Below, in pieces: positions 21,920 through 32,251 of a DNA stretch of 64,000 nt (positions are counted from its first letter, which is position 1; every line of letters starts with the position of its first letter). Source of the stretch: Teratosphaeria epicoccoides (Eukaryota; Ascomycota; Dothideomycetes; Mycosphaerellales; Teratosphaeriaceae); assembly GCA_021401465.1 (NCBI GenBank), contig JADDMT010000073.1, positions 62,001-126,000 of the forward strand, read 5' to 3'. The position numbers and the translations under genes are program-made. The notes below the pieces were generated by a model that did not search any database, was not told the DNA's origin, and saw only the letters and a program-made list of their open reading frames with translations.

Positions 21920-23105
21920 ATGGCGACAAGGGCGGTACCCCGGGATCATCTCGAGAAGGTCGAATCTGTCCAGGACCGTTTCCAGAGCGATGACAACTGG
22001 GTGGATTTCGGGCTTCGCGTGTTGTGCGTTTGGCCAGCAAGAAGACTGAGAGGAGATGAGCGTGAGTTCGAATCGGAGATATGGAAGAGATACCTGGGTG
22101 GGCTGACGCACTATAGTGGTACAAGTCAGCGACGCGATCGTCGCGTTTGGCGGGTACAGCAACGAAGAGCTTTCAGAGCTTTCCGATGACGAGATTGAGA
22201 TGGTAGATGACATGCCTGGCCTGATGAGACAGGACAAGGATCGCGCGGATCGAGTATGGTCCGTGAGAAAGAGGTGCTTCGGGTTGGTGGTGACTGTGGT
22301 GCTTGGGATACTGCATGTGCTTTGGCGAGGATGGCCGGACGTCGTCCTACCGGGCTGGGATGTCCGCACGACCCAGCTGCCTGATACAACGCAGCAAGTG
22401 GTCTCCTCTGGACGGCGGACCTATAGCAAGAGCGAACCCGCGATACATGACACAATGGTCAAGGATGAGAACATCACAGACACAGAACTGCATCGTTGGC
22501 AGGTGCATCTAGCATCGCATCCCAAATGCCAAAGCTCAGCAGTATCCATCCCGATGGCGAGCACTGTCCAGCATCTCCAGGACACTCTCTCGCCAGCACA
22601 TGTCGAGGAACAATTGTCTGCAATTGCCATGGTAGACACTGCGCTTGATACTACCGACAGGCGGGCATTAGGCGAAGTTCTATTCGACCAGCTTACTCTT
22701 GCCTGGGACAAGCTGGCCAAAGACGACCTTGTCATTGGGCTGCGTGGCGAGGAAAAGGCTGCCAACGTTGGCGTTCAGGCATTCTTCCGCACGCTCGATC
22801 TCCTCGATCAAGTTCATTCGCGTAGCCTCATCCTCTCGTCGCTGCTCTTCCCGAACGCGAGTCGAGCCCACGCTGCTGGTGAGGATAGTGCTAAGAGTGG
22901 CGGAAAGCTGTCTGGGTCAGTCGCACTAGATAAGCAGTCTGCAAATGCGAGTCGAGCCCAAGCTGCCGGCGCAGGATTTGCTGAGAGTGGCGGGAAGCTG
23001 TCCTGGTCGGTCTCACTGCAGAAGGAGTCTGCAAGTGTGGTGGAGCTGCTCGAAGATTGCGCTGGTGAGTTTGTCAAATCGGAGGAGGCAAGGAAAGCGC
23101 TGTAG
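21920..23105 (+). CDS. Putative membrane protein with 30-residue duplication, two exons
   Basis: Exon 1 is 21920-22061 and exon 2 is 22117-23105. The 55-bp intron has a GTGAGT donor, a textbook GCTGAC branch site and a TAG acceptor. The joined frame gives 376 residues. An acidic segment (ELSELSDDEIEMVDD) precedes a hydrophobic helix at about 101-120; the rest is soluble and helical. Near the C terminus a 90-bp unit is duplicated in tandem (22854-22943 and 22944-23033), starting NASRAHAAGE and NASRAQAAGA. A second GTGAGT at 23066 could splice out the last residues and give a different tail, so the 3' end is uncertain. The ATG at 21920 is the first in frame but has no other support. No family recognised. 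The divergent partner is the 419-residue membrane protein. Confidence 0.68.
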
Positions 23106-23250
23106 GCTTCGACGTCAGCAAGCGAAGCAGAAGGTGCACAGGACTTTGGATAGGAAGGTCTGGTAGGCTTCCCTCTCGGGACAACCACTGCCACCGCACC
23201 CCGCGGCAGTTTCGGACGTACCACCATCATGCGCCTAAGCAAGGCGAGCC

Positions 23251-23655
23251 TTAGGTGGCCAGGCTCCGCACGTCTCTAATCCCTGTCTGCACCAGATTCA
23301 ACTCAAGCTTCCTGTCCAGCCACTTGATTTGCCGGTTGACCAGCCCCAGCGTATCCCACATCTCTTTCAAGCTATTCTTGACATCTCGCATCGCCTTCTG
23401 CGGCCCTTCCTCATCCATCCACGACTTCATGTTCCGAATCTGCGCCACCGTCTCTTCAATGTGGGGATCCAGAGCATCAATACTGCGGTTGCACTCGGCG
23501 ACTCGTTGGTCAAGGCTGCGGAGCGTAGCTTCCAGGCGTAATGTAGTAGACTACAAGCTACTCAGACAGTAGAGAGTGAAGGCTATGCTGCCAAGCAAGG
23601 TGATAACAGCGGTGAGAATGATTGCAAGGTAGACCATCGTAGAGTCTGTAGCCAT
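23251..23655 (-). pseudogene. Small N-terminal membrane anchor plus coiled-coil gene with in-frame TAG
   Basis: From the ATG at 23655 (MATDSTMVYLAIIL) one frame runs 134 codons to the stop at 23251, interrupted only by TAG at codon 35 (23553-23551). Residues 8-32 are a clear transmembrane helix. After the stop, residues 40-134 are a continuous amphipathic, probably coiled-coil, region (LEATLRSLDQRVAE, NSLKEMWDTLGLVNRQIKWL). The reading resumes in the same frame, so a single CAG to TAG change (or TGG to TAG) is the simplest history. A 33-bp GT-AG stretch over the stop is too short for an intron. It could be a sequencing error, a recent null allele, or a readthrough codon. It lies convergent to the preceding gene, 145 bp apart. 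Confidence 0.6.
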
Positions 23656-23973
23656 GTTCTCGCGAGGGTATGTCAGTCCTGGATTGCAATATCAAGATTG
23701 GGGAAGAATTGGAAATGCGAGTCAACACCGCTGCCGGGTGAGCATGGTATAAGCAATCTTGTCATTCACGCGCAAAGTGAGACTTTCACCAAGCGAGACA
23801 GGAGGCTGTCTCGTGACGATGAGTCTTCCAGTGTGCTCGTCGCCACGGTCCTTTTAGCTTTGTTGCGGCAGTACGCTGGACCTCCACCGAACCCATCCGG
23901 GTCTCGCTCTTGTGTAAGCTCTGAAATGCACGACCATGACTGCGCCCATCGTCTGTCCTCCCCCGGTCCACGC

Positions 23974-24308
23974 TCAGTGCTCTTCGAAGCGGGTGTCGAC
24001 GAGCAAATGGGACTCGCTGTCGAGCAGGTCCATCAGTGCAAGGCTGATCCTTTGCTGGTCGGGCCTGTGATCCGGGTCGTCGACCTCGAAGCAGCGAACA
24101 AGCTCGTCCATGGAGGCTTCGATGCGATAGAAGATCTCAGCCATCTGCCGTCACCAAGCGATCGTGAGAATGGGACGGTGTGTACATGGAAGTCTGATTG
24201 ATCTTTTACCTCTTCCATCTCGCGCTTGATCTGCTGGAGGCGCTCGCGGCGATCACGTGCGCCAAGCCCCGGCCTCTGCCCCGCAGCGCTGCTGCTCCTC
24301 CGGTTCAT
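23974..24308 (-). CDS. Small two-exon gene, 89 aa, unknown function
   Basis: Exon 1 is 24308-24210 (33 codons) and exon 2 is 24144-23974 (56 codons plus stop). The 65-bp intron has a GTAAAA donor and a CAG acceptor with CTCAC upstream as branch site. Exon 1 is Arg-rich and ends in a charged helix (RERLQQIKREMEE). Exon 2 (MAEIFYRIEASMDELVRCF, then LALMDLLDSESHLL) continues as helical, acidic protein, so the product is probably a small helical or coiled-coil protein. Exon 2 has its own ATG at its first codon, so a shorter product is possible. It is on the same strand as the upstream-lying coiled-coil gene with about 320 bp between. No family recognised. Confidence 0.62.
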
Positions 24309-24447
24309 GATGATGCGCGGGTCGACAGATCGTCGGCGATTGATTGTCTTCTCTCTCGATCGCGGACGGGCGAAAGATTGGGATGGTTGTCTCTGTGCGC
24401 CTTCAGCGATGCAACCTCTGCTTGAGGATCATCACGAAAGAAGCCGC

Positions 24448-24635
24448 ACCTGGCTGGCTGACCGCCTGCGACATTGACGTCTGACCGTATGGCAACGTGC
24501 ATGCGGAGAATGTATCATCTAGTAGATGAAGCACAAGCGTCCAGACTTTGCCAGACTCCTGCTCAGCAGCATCAGCATTTGCAACCCGCTCAACGTGATC
24601 AACATCGTGGCGACCTGATCAGAGCCCGGGAACGC
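24448..24635 (+). repeat. Decayed duplicate of the 5' end of the next gene
   Basis: This stretch matches 24652-24905 with gaps: ACCTGGCTGGCTGACCG against ACCTGGCCGGCTGACCG, then AGCAGCATCA, then ATCAACATCGTGGCGACC against the ATG-containing GCACATCATGGCAACC. The copied start codon has become GTG and the fourth codon TGA, so this copy cannot start the protein. Confidence 0.65.
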
Positions 24636-24869
24636 TGTAATAAGGAGGTGCACCTGGCCGGCTGACCGCTCGCGACGTCGACGTCTCACAGTACGGCACC
24701 ACGCATATGCATCATCCATCAATTGCACGACGGCTGCAGCAGTCCCCTCATTCAGCTGGACGAGGCTGCCAGATCACATTTTCGGCGGAGGGCAGCATGC
24801 TTCCAGATTTTGTCAAACTTCCGCCTAGCAGCATCATCGTTTGTGACCCGATCAACGCGATTGCACATC

Positions 24870-25722
24870 ATGGCAACCTATTCACAGCCCGGGGACGCTA
24901 CACCACGTGTCGTGAAGCTGCCTCTCAGGCTCAAGGACGCAGTATGTAACACGCTCGCGACTACAGGGCGCTCGCCCGAATCGCAGGCTGACCACGGCAG
25001 GAATTCTTTGGCCTGAGCATTGAGGACCTCTTGGTCAAGAAACCGCCGACATGGACCGAAGAACAGCGCCAAATCCTCCAACCTTTCATTCACGGTAAGC
25101 ACAGCAGGCCGTTTATGGAACGATTTGACTATGACGTGACCCCTCGCGGCTCACTGCTCCTCTCATGTGCCCGCCAATTCGACGGATTCAGCGACCTCTG
25201 CATCCCGGAAGCTCAGGAGATGGTAGAGCATGTGTTGTCGTGCATCTTACACCAAGCGGCCATCCGGACGCAAGAGAAAGCCCACTCAAGTGACCGGCCT
25301 GCGTGGTACGATGACAAGAAGCTCAGAGGTCGGATCTTGGAGGAGGCAATGGACGAGGCATTTAAGGAAACAGGCGAGGACTCCGAAGGCGAGGACTCCG
25401 CAAGCTCAGACTATGATCGAGGTCCGTGGCACATTCGCGAGCCGACATGACTACTTGCAACCTCGCTGAACATCAGACAGGCGAACCGTATAGGAATGGT
25501 GCTTCACCAGCACACAACAACCCTGCCGCTCCACGTTCCGAACCCACTCTGGGTGGTTACGACGATGTTCGGAGAGACCATCTCAATACTATACCTGTCC
25601 CGCCGTACCTCGTGAACCAGCTCGGTCCGCTGCTCCGTCGTAGGGTCAAACCAACCAACACCATGGCGGATGTACTTTCGGCGATCAACGGGGCGTCGGG
25701 CGAGGATTCCAATGCAGTTTAG
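24870..25722 (+). CDS. Three-exon gene, 244 aa, unknown function
   Basis: Exons are 24870-24941, 25001-25421 and 25481-25722. Intron 1 (59 bp) has a GTATGT donor, a GCTGACC branch site and a CAG acceptor. Intron 2 (59 bp) has a GTCCGT donor, a GCTGAAC branch site and a CAG acceptor. All joins keep frame: MATYSQPGDATPR..KDA + EFFGLSIEDLL, and SSDYDR + GEPYRNG. The middle part (KKPPTWTEEQRQILQPF) is soluble with two Cys residues, followed by an acidic Ser-rich tract near residues 150-164. The C-terminal exon is Pro/Asn-rich, then leucine-rich. No signal peptide or membrane segment. Its promoter and first codons are duplicated directly upstream. Confidence 0.7.
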
Positions 25723-27254
25723 ACCAAGCTACGTCGATGGAGGTCTGATCCGGCTACGCATGACCCTCATTGAGAAGGCCGGAGTGATGCAGATGCAAGC
25801 GATGTAATTGTAGACCGTCGCTTCAACAGCTTGTACTGCTGTGGTAGGAACCGTACTCACGCTTCTACCTCCATCTTCCATGGACCAGAATCGACCATAG
25901 CGCAAGTCAAAAAGCAGAACATGCTAGCACCCCAATCATACGGTGGCTGCGCTTAAGGCTGCGGACGTCTAGTCACTGTTTTGCGATGCAGTTCACTTCT
26001 CTCATACGCGGCCTTCAGACTCAGGCTGCCAGTGAGCAGCAGCTATATCCGTGCACCAAAGCATGCACTTGCTGTCAGCACCGAGACTGTGAAATTGGAA
26101 GCATTTGATTAGGAGCAATGAGACCAAATCAATGGGTCGAGAACCGAAACCAAGGGTACAGATTGAGAAGCACCGACCACAGCTTGTAAAGGTTGTCGAC
26201 ATGCGGATCGTGAACGGCGGACGCAGTCCTGACAATGCCATGTCCTTTGATCTTCACGAATGATCAAGCCCCTTGAAGATAGTCCGGTAAGGATGAAGGG
26301 ATGTCCAGACGAAGAGCGAGCCTGTACGAGCCGCAGGCACAAGGCCTCGAACGTGTGTGTCTGCGCGTAGGCCCCCAAGAGAGCGTCACACTCGAAATAG
26401 GTCCGCACATCTATGATGCTACATTCGCGACATTTTGTACATGTACTTACTTTTTTTGTAAGCTTCTCGCGTTGATGCCAGGAGGTCTTTGGAGCACGGA
26501 GAGAAGCCAGTGCTTCCGGATGGCCAAGGGGGCTTTCCTCATATCGGTTTTTCATGTATGTTGGGCGCTAAAAGACGATATGCAAACCCCAGTCGACTCT
26601 TGAAAGCATTCATTCAATACTACGGTGGCGATCTTCTGTCGGAAAGTCGTCAAAGATGTTTCTGGCAGGTCACGGCGTAGGTGAAGGTCTGCAGTGCTGA
26701 TGCCGCGGAGTTCTGGCTTTTCCCTGCGGCAACAGCTTTGGCATGAGTCGGCACCTCAAACCACAGCAACACTTTCCTCTTCAGCACTGTGCTACTGCTT
26801 GAGATTTTGACGCCTTACTGGAATTGTGAAATAGCGGTCCGCTGCCGATGATATATCTGCGTGTTCCAAGTCTGTGGGTAATCCAAGCCGGACAGGCCCG
26901 CAATCAGGCCGCAAGGCAAGGAAGATTCTGCGGTCGACAATGCCGGAGGCCCGGAGCTACGAGGAGATGTTGGCAGAAGTCTACCGGGCTGGCAGATGGG
27001 AGGAGATCACAGGAGCAGCTGGAGGAAGTTGGATGGGAACGCCGATAACAGGTGATGCGGCATCCGACCAGTACATCAGGACTGCTGTGGGTTATTCTAC
27101 ATCTGGAGTGTCCGCAAAGACACACTTCATATCGGCAATGCAAACGTGTGGCGTCCCTAGTCAATCAGCGCGCCCGTCGAACCGACGCCTTAGTGGCTTC
27201 GCGTACAGGCACAATGGCTGACGCCAGAGCAAGGCCACATGCGTCATGGTCCAG
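25723..27254. other. Spacer with no firmly supported gene
   Basis: Composition is normal. A plus-strand stretch at about 26940-27085 (MPEARSYEEMLAEVYRAGRW onward) looks coding-like and might be an exon, but I could not find a consistent downstream exon. The 148-codon minus frame at 26109-26555 has no coding character I trust. Confidence 0.45.
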
Positions 27255-28120
27255 CTACAGGCCCCACAGCTCTTCCTGCGTCTCTGCCAACTCTTGCTCC
27301 CCCTTTGCCTTCACCAGCTGTAGCAGTGTGCGCTTGTGCATCTTCGCCTCCTGCCGCAGGTGCTCTAGCATCTCCTCGCCTCGCTCCAGAAGCACTTCGA
27401 TCATCTCAGGCCCTGCTGCTGGATTGATGGTGAGCACGCCGCGCAGGTCTCCTATCAGCTCTTCGACCTCCTCGTCGTCGTTGTCGTCTTCAACGGCGGC
27501 GGTGGGCAGATCAGACGACGCGGCGTGCGTAGCAGTGGACGATGCTGTAGAAGGACGCCTTGGCCCTTTCGGCAATGACTCTTGTGTCTTGGGCGGAGTC
27601 TCGCGCACATGCGCACTATTCGATCTGGCTTCACCATCATGACTCCGCCTTTGCTTCTTGATCATATCCAGCGCCTCAATGATCAGCTTCTCGGTGTCGT
27701 TCTTGTTCAGGCTCCATCTGCCCTGCTTCTGGACATGCTTCTGGATCCACCTGAGCAGCTTGACCGCCATCTTGCGATCGAATGCCTCGTAGCCCGTGTA
27801 CACGTTGGCTCCCCTCTCTTGTAGTAGCGAAGCCAGGAGATACGGCTCAGGCTTCTTCTTGTCGACCCTTGCGCGCAGACATGCTTCCCGAACACGAGCT
27901 TGTTGCGCCTCGCTCATGACCCACCTTACTGATGGTCCCCCACGTAGCAATTGCTCAGCCGTTGTATTCCTGGCGCCAAACTCCTGTGGCATGGCTGTTA
28001 GTTCGGTCAACTACCAAGCGACCAAGTATGCCGCCTTACCCTCGAACGCAACTTCGCTGGCATGCCTGAGATGAGATTGTCCAGGTCCGCCTTGTCGTCT
28101 GCAAAGGCAGTAGAGGCCAT
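27255..28120 (-). CDS. Two-exon gene, 269 aa, C-terminal coiled coil
   Basis: Exon 1 is 28120-28040 (MASTAFADDKADLDNLISG) and exon 2 is 27983-27255. The 56-bp intron has a GTAAGG donor, a perfect CTAAC branch site and a CAG acceptor, and joins codons in phase 0. The first half (residues about 28-130) is a mixed helical globular region (LLRGGPSVRWVMSEAQQAR, LLRWIQKHVQKQGRWSLN). A basic Ser/Thr/Pro linker follows, then an acidic stretch (EDDNDDEEVEE, about 190-202) and a C-terminal coiled coil (EMIEVLLERGEEMLEHL). This could suit a nuclear or scaffold protein, but no family is recognised. The gene is divergent from 28352-28964, 231 bp between start codons. Confidence 0.75.
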
Positions 28121-28351
28121 GCTGTCTGTTCTCACGATGGGACACCACAAGGATGTTATGGTCCGAAAGAGTAAAGGCGACTGCGTGGAAAGCATGATCC
28201 AGCACGCGAAGCAAACGTTAAGCCGTCGATTGTTACACTCACCCCTCCGGCCACCTGCATGAGACACCTTGCCACCTTGACACCTCCGGACTGGAGTCTT
28301 GATTGCTCCGGCACTCCTTTGACACATCACGGAAGTCCGTCGTCAACCACC

Positions 28352-28964
28352 ATGGCGAACGACAAAGCTCGGATCGCCGCCCGCATCCAAGAGGAGAGGG
28401 CACGGCTCGACAGCAAGACGTCACAGATGCGGCGTCTCGAGGAGGCCATGGCGAGAGCGAGGCTGAACATTGAATCGCGTGCCAAGTCTCGTGCGTCGGC
28501 CGACGAGGAGGAGGAAGCTGACGGGCTCCCGGACGGATCTAGCAGGCGATCCAGCGTTTCCAGGTATGGCGCCCATCTACAGCTTCTCCGCTGCGCAGAA
28601 GACTGACCTAGCTTGTGAGCCTAAGCTCGACTCCAGCGTCGGAGACTCAGGCCAACCCCTCCGGCGAGCGTGGCAGGCGATCCAGGCATGGCACCAATCC
28701 CAAAGATCTCCGCTGACCTGGGTACTGACCTAGCTTGTGAGCCACAGCTTGGCTCTCAAATCGGACACGCACGCCATCCTTACCCGCGAGCGTAGCAAGA
28801 TCTTCGATATGCTGAGGGCATATGACCAGCCTGCATTGTCGGCGAGCATTCTGGCAGTCACAAACGCCATCATGACATACAAAGATGAAACGATAGACCA
28901 GCAGGATGATGATATTGTTGATCTGAGACGGAAGCTCAAGGAGAGGGCGCGAAACGGGTCCTGA
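28352..28964 (+). CDS. Three-exon gene, 162 aa, with duplicated intron and GC-AG splice site
   Basis: Exons are 28352-28563, 28626-28685 and 28748-28964. The ATG has a good context (CCACCATGGCG). The first exon gives a charged helix (ARIAARIQEERARLD..), the middle a Ser/Arg/Pro linker, the last a helical domain (RERSKIFDMLRAYDQPAL) ending in an acidic then basic helix. Both introns are 62 bp and resemble each other in sequence, ending in a shared GACCTAGCTTGTGAGCC block before the acceptor. Intron 1 starts GTATGG and ends TAAG. Intron 2 starts GCATGG and ends ACAG, so it needs a GC-AG splice. Skipping exon 2 (60 nt) also keeps the frame. No family recognised. Confidence 0.68.
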
Positions 28965-29307
28965 TGGGGTGTCAAACGGCGGCTGAGATGAACACACGAC
29001 GAACACACGGACCCGGAGGCATGCCCGGAGGCATATCGGTGGAGATGGAGCATGTTGGTGGCGATGGCGAGACAATCTTGACGATGTCTTCATGGCCTTC
29101 ACATGTGTTCCATCTGTGCAAGCAAGGCAGACGGGAATTTCCACGCGAGATGGTGCTTGGGGCAGCCGGTTCGTAGATACTGCAATAGCTCCTGTCTTCG
29201 CTCAGCTCCTCCTCAACTTGCCTGGCGGCGGAGTCTTCGTCGTCTTCATCGTCGTGTCTTCCACTTCTTTCCTCTATCCCTTCGCGCAACCACGCTGAAA
29301 CGCACAG
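28965..29307. other. Ambiguous coding stretch, strand not resolved
   Basis: On the plus strand 29092-29298 opens a frame with a hydrophobic end (GGGVFVVFIVVSSTSFLYPF). On the minus strand the same bases read as an acidic segment (RHDDEDDEDSAARQVEEEL) within a longer frame, 28972-29289. Either could be an exon; the minus frame lacks an ATG and would need an upstream exon. I cannot decide. Confidence 0.35.
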
Positions 29308-29655
29308 ACTGAATCATTGGATTCACAGGCGTCTCAACAGTCCATAGGAGGTATCCTGCGGCCGCAGAACGCGATATATGACTTGCGCCCGCGCAGTCTG
29401 ACTCTCTGGCAGACGCACGTACTACGCGCACACTGGATCGAGAGACGCGAGGAGATCTTCAGGACTTCAGCCAGTGGCTCAAACGCGAGAATGGACTGGA
29501 CACAGTCACATGCACAGGAGCAGTCGTTTGTAGCCAGTAGACATACTAAGAGGATAGATGATGCTAGGGCTGAGGACAGGATGCGCAGAAGGAGAGCACG
29601 CGGAGGACCGCCCAGCCCTCGAGGAGCGTATGGAGGGCAGCTTGTCGTGCCGTAG
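29308..29655 (+). CDS. Probable 3' exon of an unresolved gene
   Basis: A 116-codon frame starting after a GCACAG acceptor at 29307 reads coherently: TESLDSQASQQSIGGILRP, SLTLWQTHVLRAHWIERREE, then a basic Arg-rich tail (RAEDRMRRRRARGGPP) ending at 29655. There is no in-frame ATG before MDWTQ, and TGA lies just upstream, so a 5' exon is needed but was not found. The basic tail could bind nucleic acid. Function unknown. Confidence 0.4.
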   Translation, partial: TESLDSQASQQSIGGILRPQNAIYDLRPRSLTLWQTHVLRAHWIERREEIFRTSASGSNARMDWTQSHAQEQSFVASRHTKRIDDARAEDRMRRRRARGGPPSPRGAYGGQLVVP

Positions 29656-30600
29656 ACGCTCTCTCAGGGCTGGGGGTCACGGTGGGGTTGACAGAGTCGT
29701 AGCTGCGCTTCTGTTCCTTTGGCTGTGTTCTGATCGCATGTTGTGTGCGGTCTGGAGAAGATATACGTACACATCAGAGGTCTGTCTGCTACTGCAAGGA
29801 GACCCCCATTCGCGAGAAGACATCCCACTCTTTGTACATGGACCTTGCTAGCAAGCAATACTGACGACGTCAACGTCCTAGAGCCCTCTGGGAGCACCCG
29901 ACAGATGTGATGAAGGCTACCTGTCGCATTCGAATGTCTTGCCACTGCCGAGGCAGATGGTGAGCTGGACAAGCACAGTCGCCGCGACGTACGACTGCAG
30001 CCCAAGAGATGGTGCGTTGCTCAACGAGGGCTGGCTACAATACCTTTGGCATTGCGCCTCTTGTGCTTGACCAGCAACGGCTGGCGAAGCTTGAAATGCA
30101 TCTCGACATGTGTATCGTGTGGCCTGTGCCACCAAGACAAGAGCGAAATCAACCTTCTTTGGAAGGAAGGTCTTGGGCTAAGATGACTGGTCAGTGGCTT
30201 GCGGCTGAATAGGCCTCGACAACTTGTACCAGCCTGACAACAGAGGCTGACCAGATGATGAGCACAAGCAGTCCAGCTTAAACTTGCGATAGCTTGGATA
30301 ATTCCCGCGGCCGCAGCCACGACAGATGCTCGACGTGACCTTCCGTCGGGACTACAAAGTCGCGCGGACTGCCCTTTGGTACAGAGATCATCCGCCATAG
30401 TCAGAGCTTGGGCGAAGACAAAGTGGTGATATGCTAATGATAGGGTCGTTGTAAGTCAATTACAAAGATCTCTCATTGAGAGTAAGAGGCACAATCAGGA
30501 GTAGAAATCTTAGGAGGCCTGAACATGTATTCATGTCGGCCAATCAGTGGGACTAGCTACGCACGGTAGCAAGACGTCCTTGTCTCGAAATGTCAGTAGT
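29656..30600. other. Spacer, no supported gene
   Basis: Frames on both strands reach 125 codons (30021-30398 minus) but lack domain features or consistent splice sites. Confidence 0.45.
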
Positions 30601-30905
30601 CTACGATCTGAATAGCAAACCTGTTCGACTTCGACAGGCACTGCCTGCTGACCACACTGCTTCGGGTCGCCGTCGGCCCAGCACTGAGCCCCCGGGGAGA
30701 GTAGGCTGCGCATTCTCGGCTGCAGGAGTGACCTGCATTCGCAAAGACTGACGAAGCTGGCGGAGCTGGCGGAACTGGAGGTGCTGGCAGAGCTGACAGG
30801 CCTGACCGCTGTCGTCAATGTCGTTGTATGTGAGGAGCGTAACCTCTTCCTTGTTCGCCAGCTCCAACAAGTCCTGCAGATTCTGCCATTTCGGCTGCTC
30901 GTCAG
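30601..30905 (-). CDS. Probable terminal exon, unknown product
   Basis: On the minus strand an exon after a TTTACAG acceptor reads ADEQPKWQNLQDLLELANK, then LLTYNDIDDSGQACQLCQHL and a Gln/Arg-rich helix, to a stop at 30601. The CxxC pair (CQLC) is the only motif. A possible upstream exon (DPHWRTTTSELVQEKW, about 30995-31040) makes good sense, but its splice phase does not match with the donor I can see. Partial model only. Confidence 0.33.
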
Positions 30906-31117
30906 CTGTAAATCAGGGCGGCGCGCCAGCTATTCTGCGAGCGCATAGCGAGCTTCAGCGGATGAAGGAAGAAATAAGTGCAACCCACTTCTCCTGCACC
31001 AGCTCCGATGTGGTTGTCCGCCAGTGCGGATCGTGATGCGCTTGGGTAGCTCGAGAAAAGCATCCAGCTCGAGACGAGTATGAGAGCTGGGAGGTTGATG
31101 CCATTCCGCAGCTCGAC

Positions 31118-31281
31118 CGGCGACGCACGGTGTTCTTGGACCAGAGTAAACCACGGCGTGATGGTCAGTAGGCTGTATGGGTCTTTTGGGGTGCTCGACT
31201 AGACCGTGACCGATTGGACCGGCGACGCACGACGTTCTTGGACCAGGGTAGCCACAGCGTGGTGGTCGGCAGGCTGAATGG
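31118..31281. repeat. Tandem duplication of a 65-bp segment
   Basis: GACCGGCGACGCACG, GTTCTTGGACCAG and GGTCAGTAGGCTG recur in the same order 98 bp downstream as GACCGGCGACGCACG, GTTCTTGGACCAG and GGTCGGCAGGCTG. Both copies sit inside long but unconvincing frames on the minus strand. Confidence 0.75.
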
Positions 31282-32251
31282 CTCATCGATTGGTTGTCGT
31301 ATATAGCGTGGACTGAGATGAGGGCTCCAGGAGAGAAGCCAAAGTATACGAAGAGACGGAGACAGGGAGATCGTGTATACTGTGAGGGATGGTATGATTG
31401 CAGGAGAGAGAAGAGGTAGGCTCTTTTCCTGATAGAAGAAGACTTTGAAACAAAGGGTAGCGGCGTGCTTGCTAGAGACTGCAAACAATCTGTCGATTTC
31501 CTCATTACGCTCCAACCGACTCACCAACCCTTCAGTAAATGCGCTCCAACCCCCCTCATTAACCAATCACGAGCTCTCACAGCAATCAATCGACCGCCAA
31601 AGGCACCAACTACTCGGTTGGCTGATGGCACTACTGTCTTCCTTGACATGGACCTTGAGTGCTTGGCTCGCAAGCTCTGCCGAGCAGCCAGGTGCTGATC
31701 CCCCTCTTCCGAGCCGTTTCTCCTTGAGCGGCAACATCAATGAGACAAGCGCCGACAAGGTCAGGCGTACGATCATGACCCGCACCGGTCCAGGGCCTTG
31801 CGCCTGATCGGAAGAGCCCGAGCGCACGACCACCAGGAGGCGAGAAAGCTCTGCTAGCCGCTGCTCCAGGTGGAATTCAATGGCAGCCCGTGATCATTGG
31901 CCCAGTGTGGGTCATCAGGAAGATTATGCCCCCATGCATGAGAATAGACACGCCATGCCGTTCTTCACGGATCACCGTGAGGCATCCGAGTCTCCGGATA
32001 GTACATCCCGACCACGGCAATCTGTACTGACAACATTAACCTCAATTTGGTCACAGAGAGCGCCGAGCTCTGGTGCAAGTGACGGGGATCCCACCAAGAT
32101 GGGAGGATCGCGTTTTGACTTTGGTGATGGTTGACCTGAGCGTACCATTTCTCGGCAGGATTCGTCGGCCTTTCAGCCGTCAACGGAACATGACAATATG
32201 AAAAGCCCGTCACGACTCTGACGGCGCTCTTTTCATTCCGCTGGCTATCCA
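31282..32251. other. Region with competing frames, no resolved gene
   Basis: Plus-strand (31465-31698, ending VFLDMDLECLARKLC) and minus-strand (31567-31833, LASQALKVHVKEDSS) readings both look partly coding. Neither joins to a full gene by visible splice sites. Confidence 0.4.

Noticed and set aside
21845..22369. 174-codon minus-strand ORF rich in Ser/Thr/Pro
   Set aside because: It is antisense to a spliced plus-strand gene with a perfect branch site and canonical splice signals.
27052..27642. 196-codon plus-strand Ser-rich ORF
   Set aside because: It is antisense to the two-exon gene at 27255-28120, whose coiled coil and acidic tract produce the Ser/Val-rich shadow.
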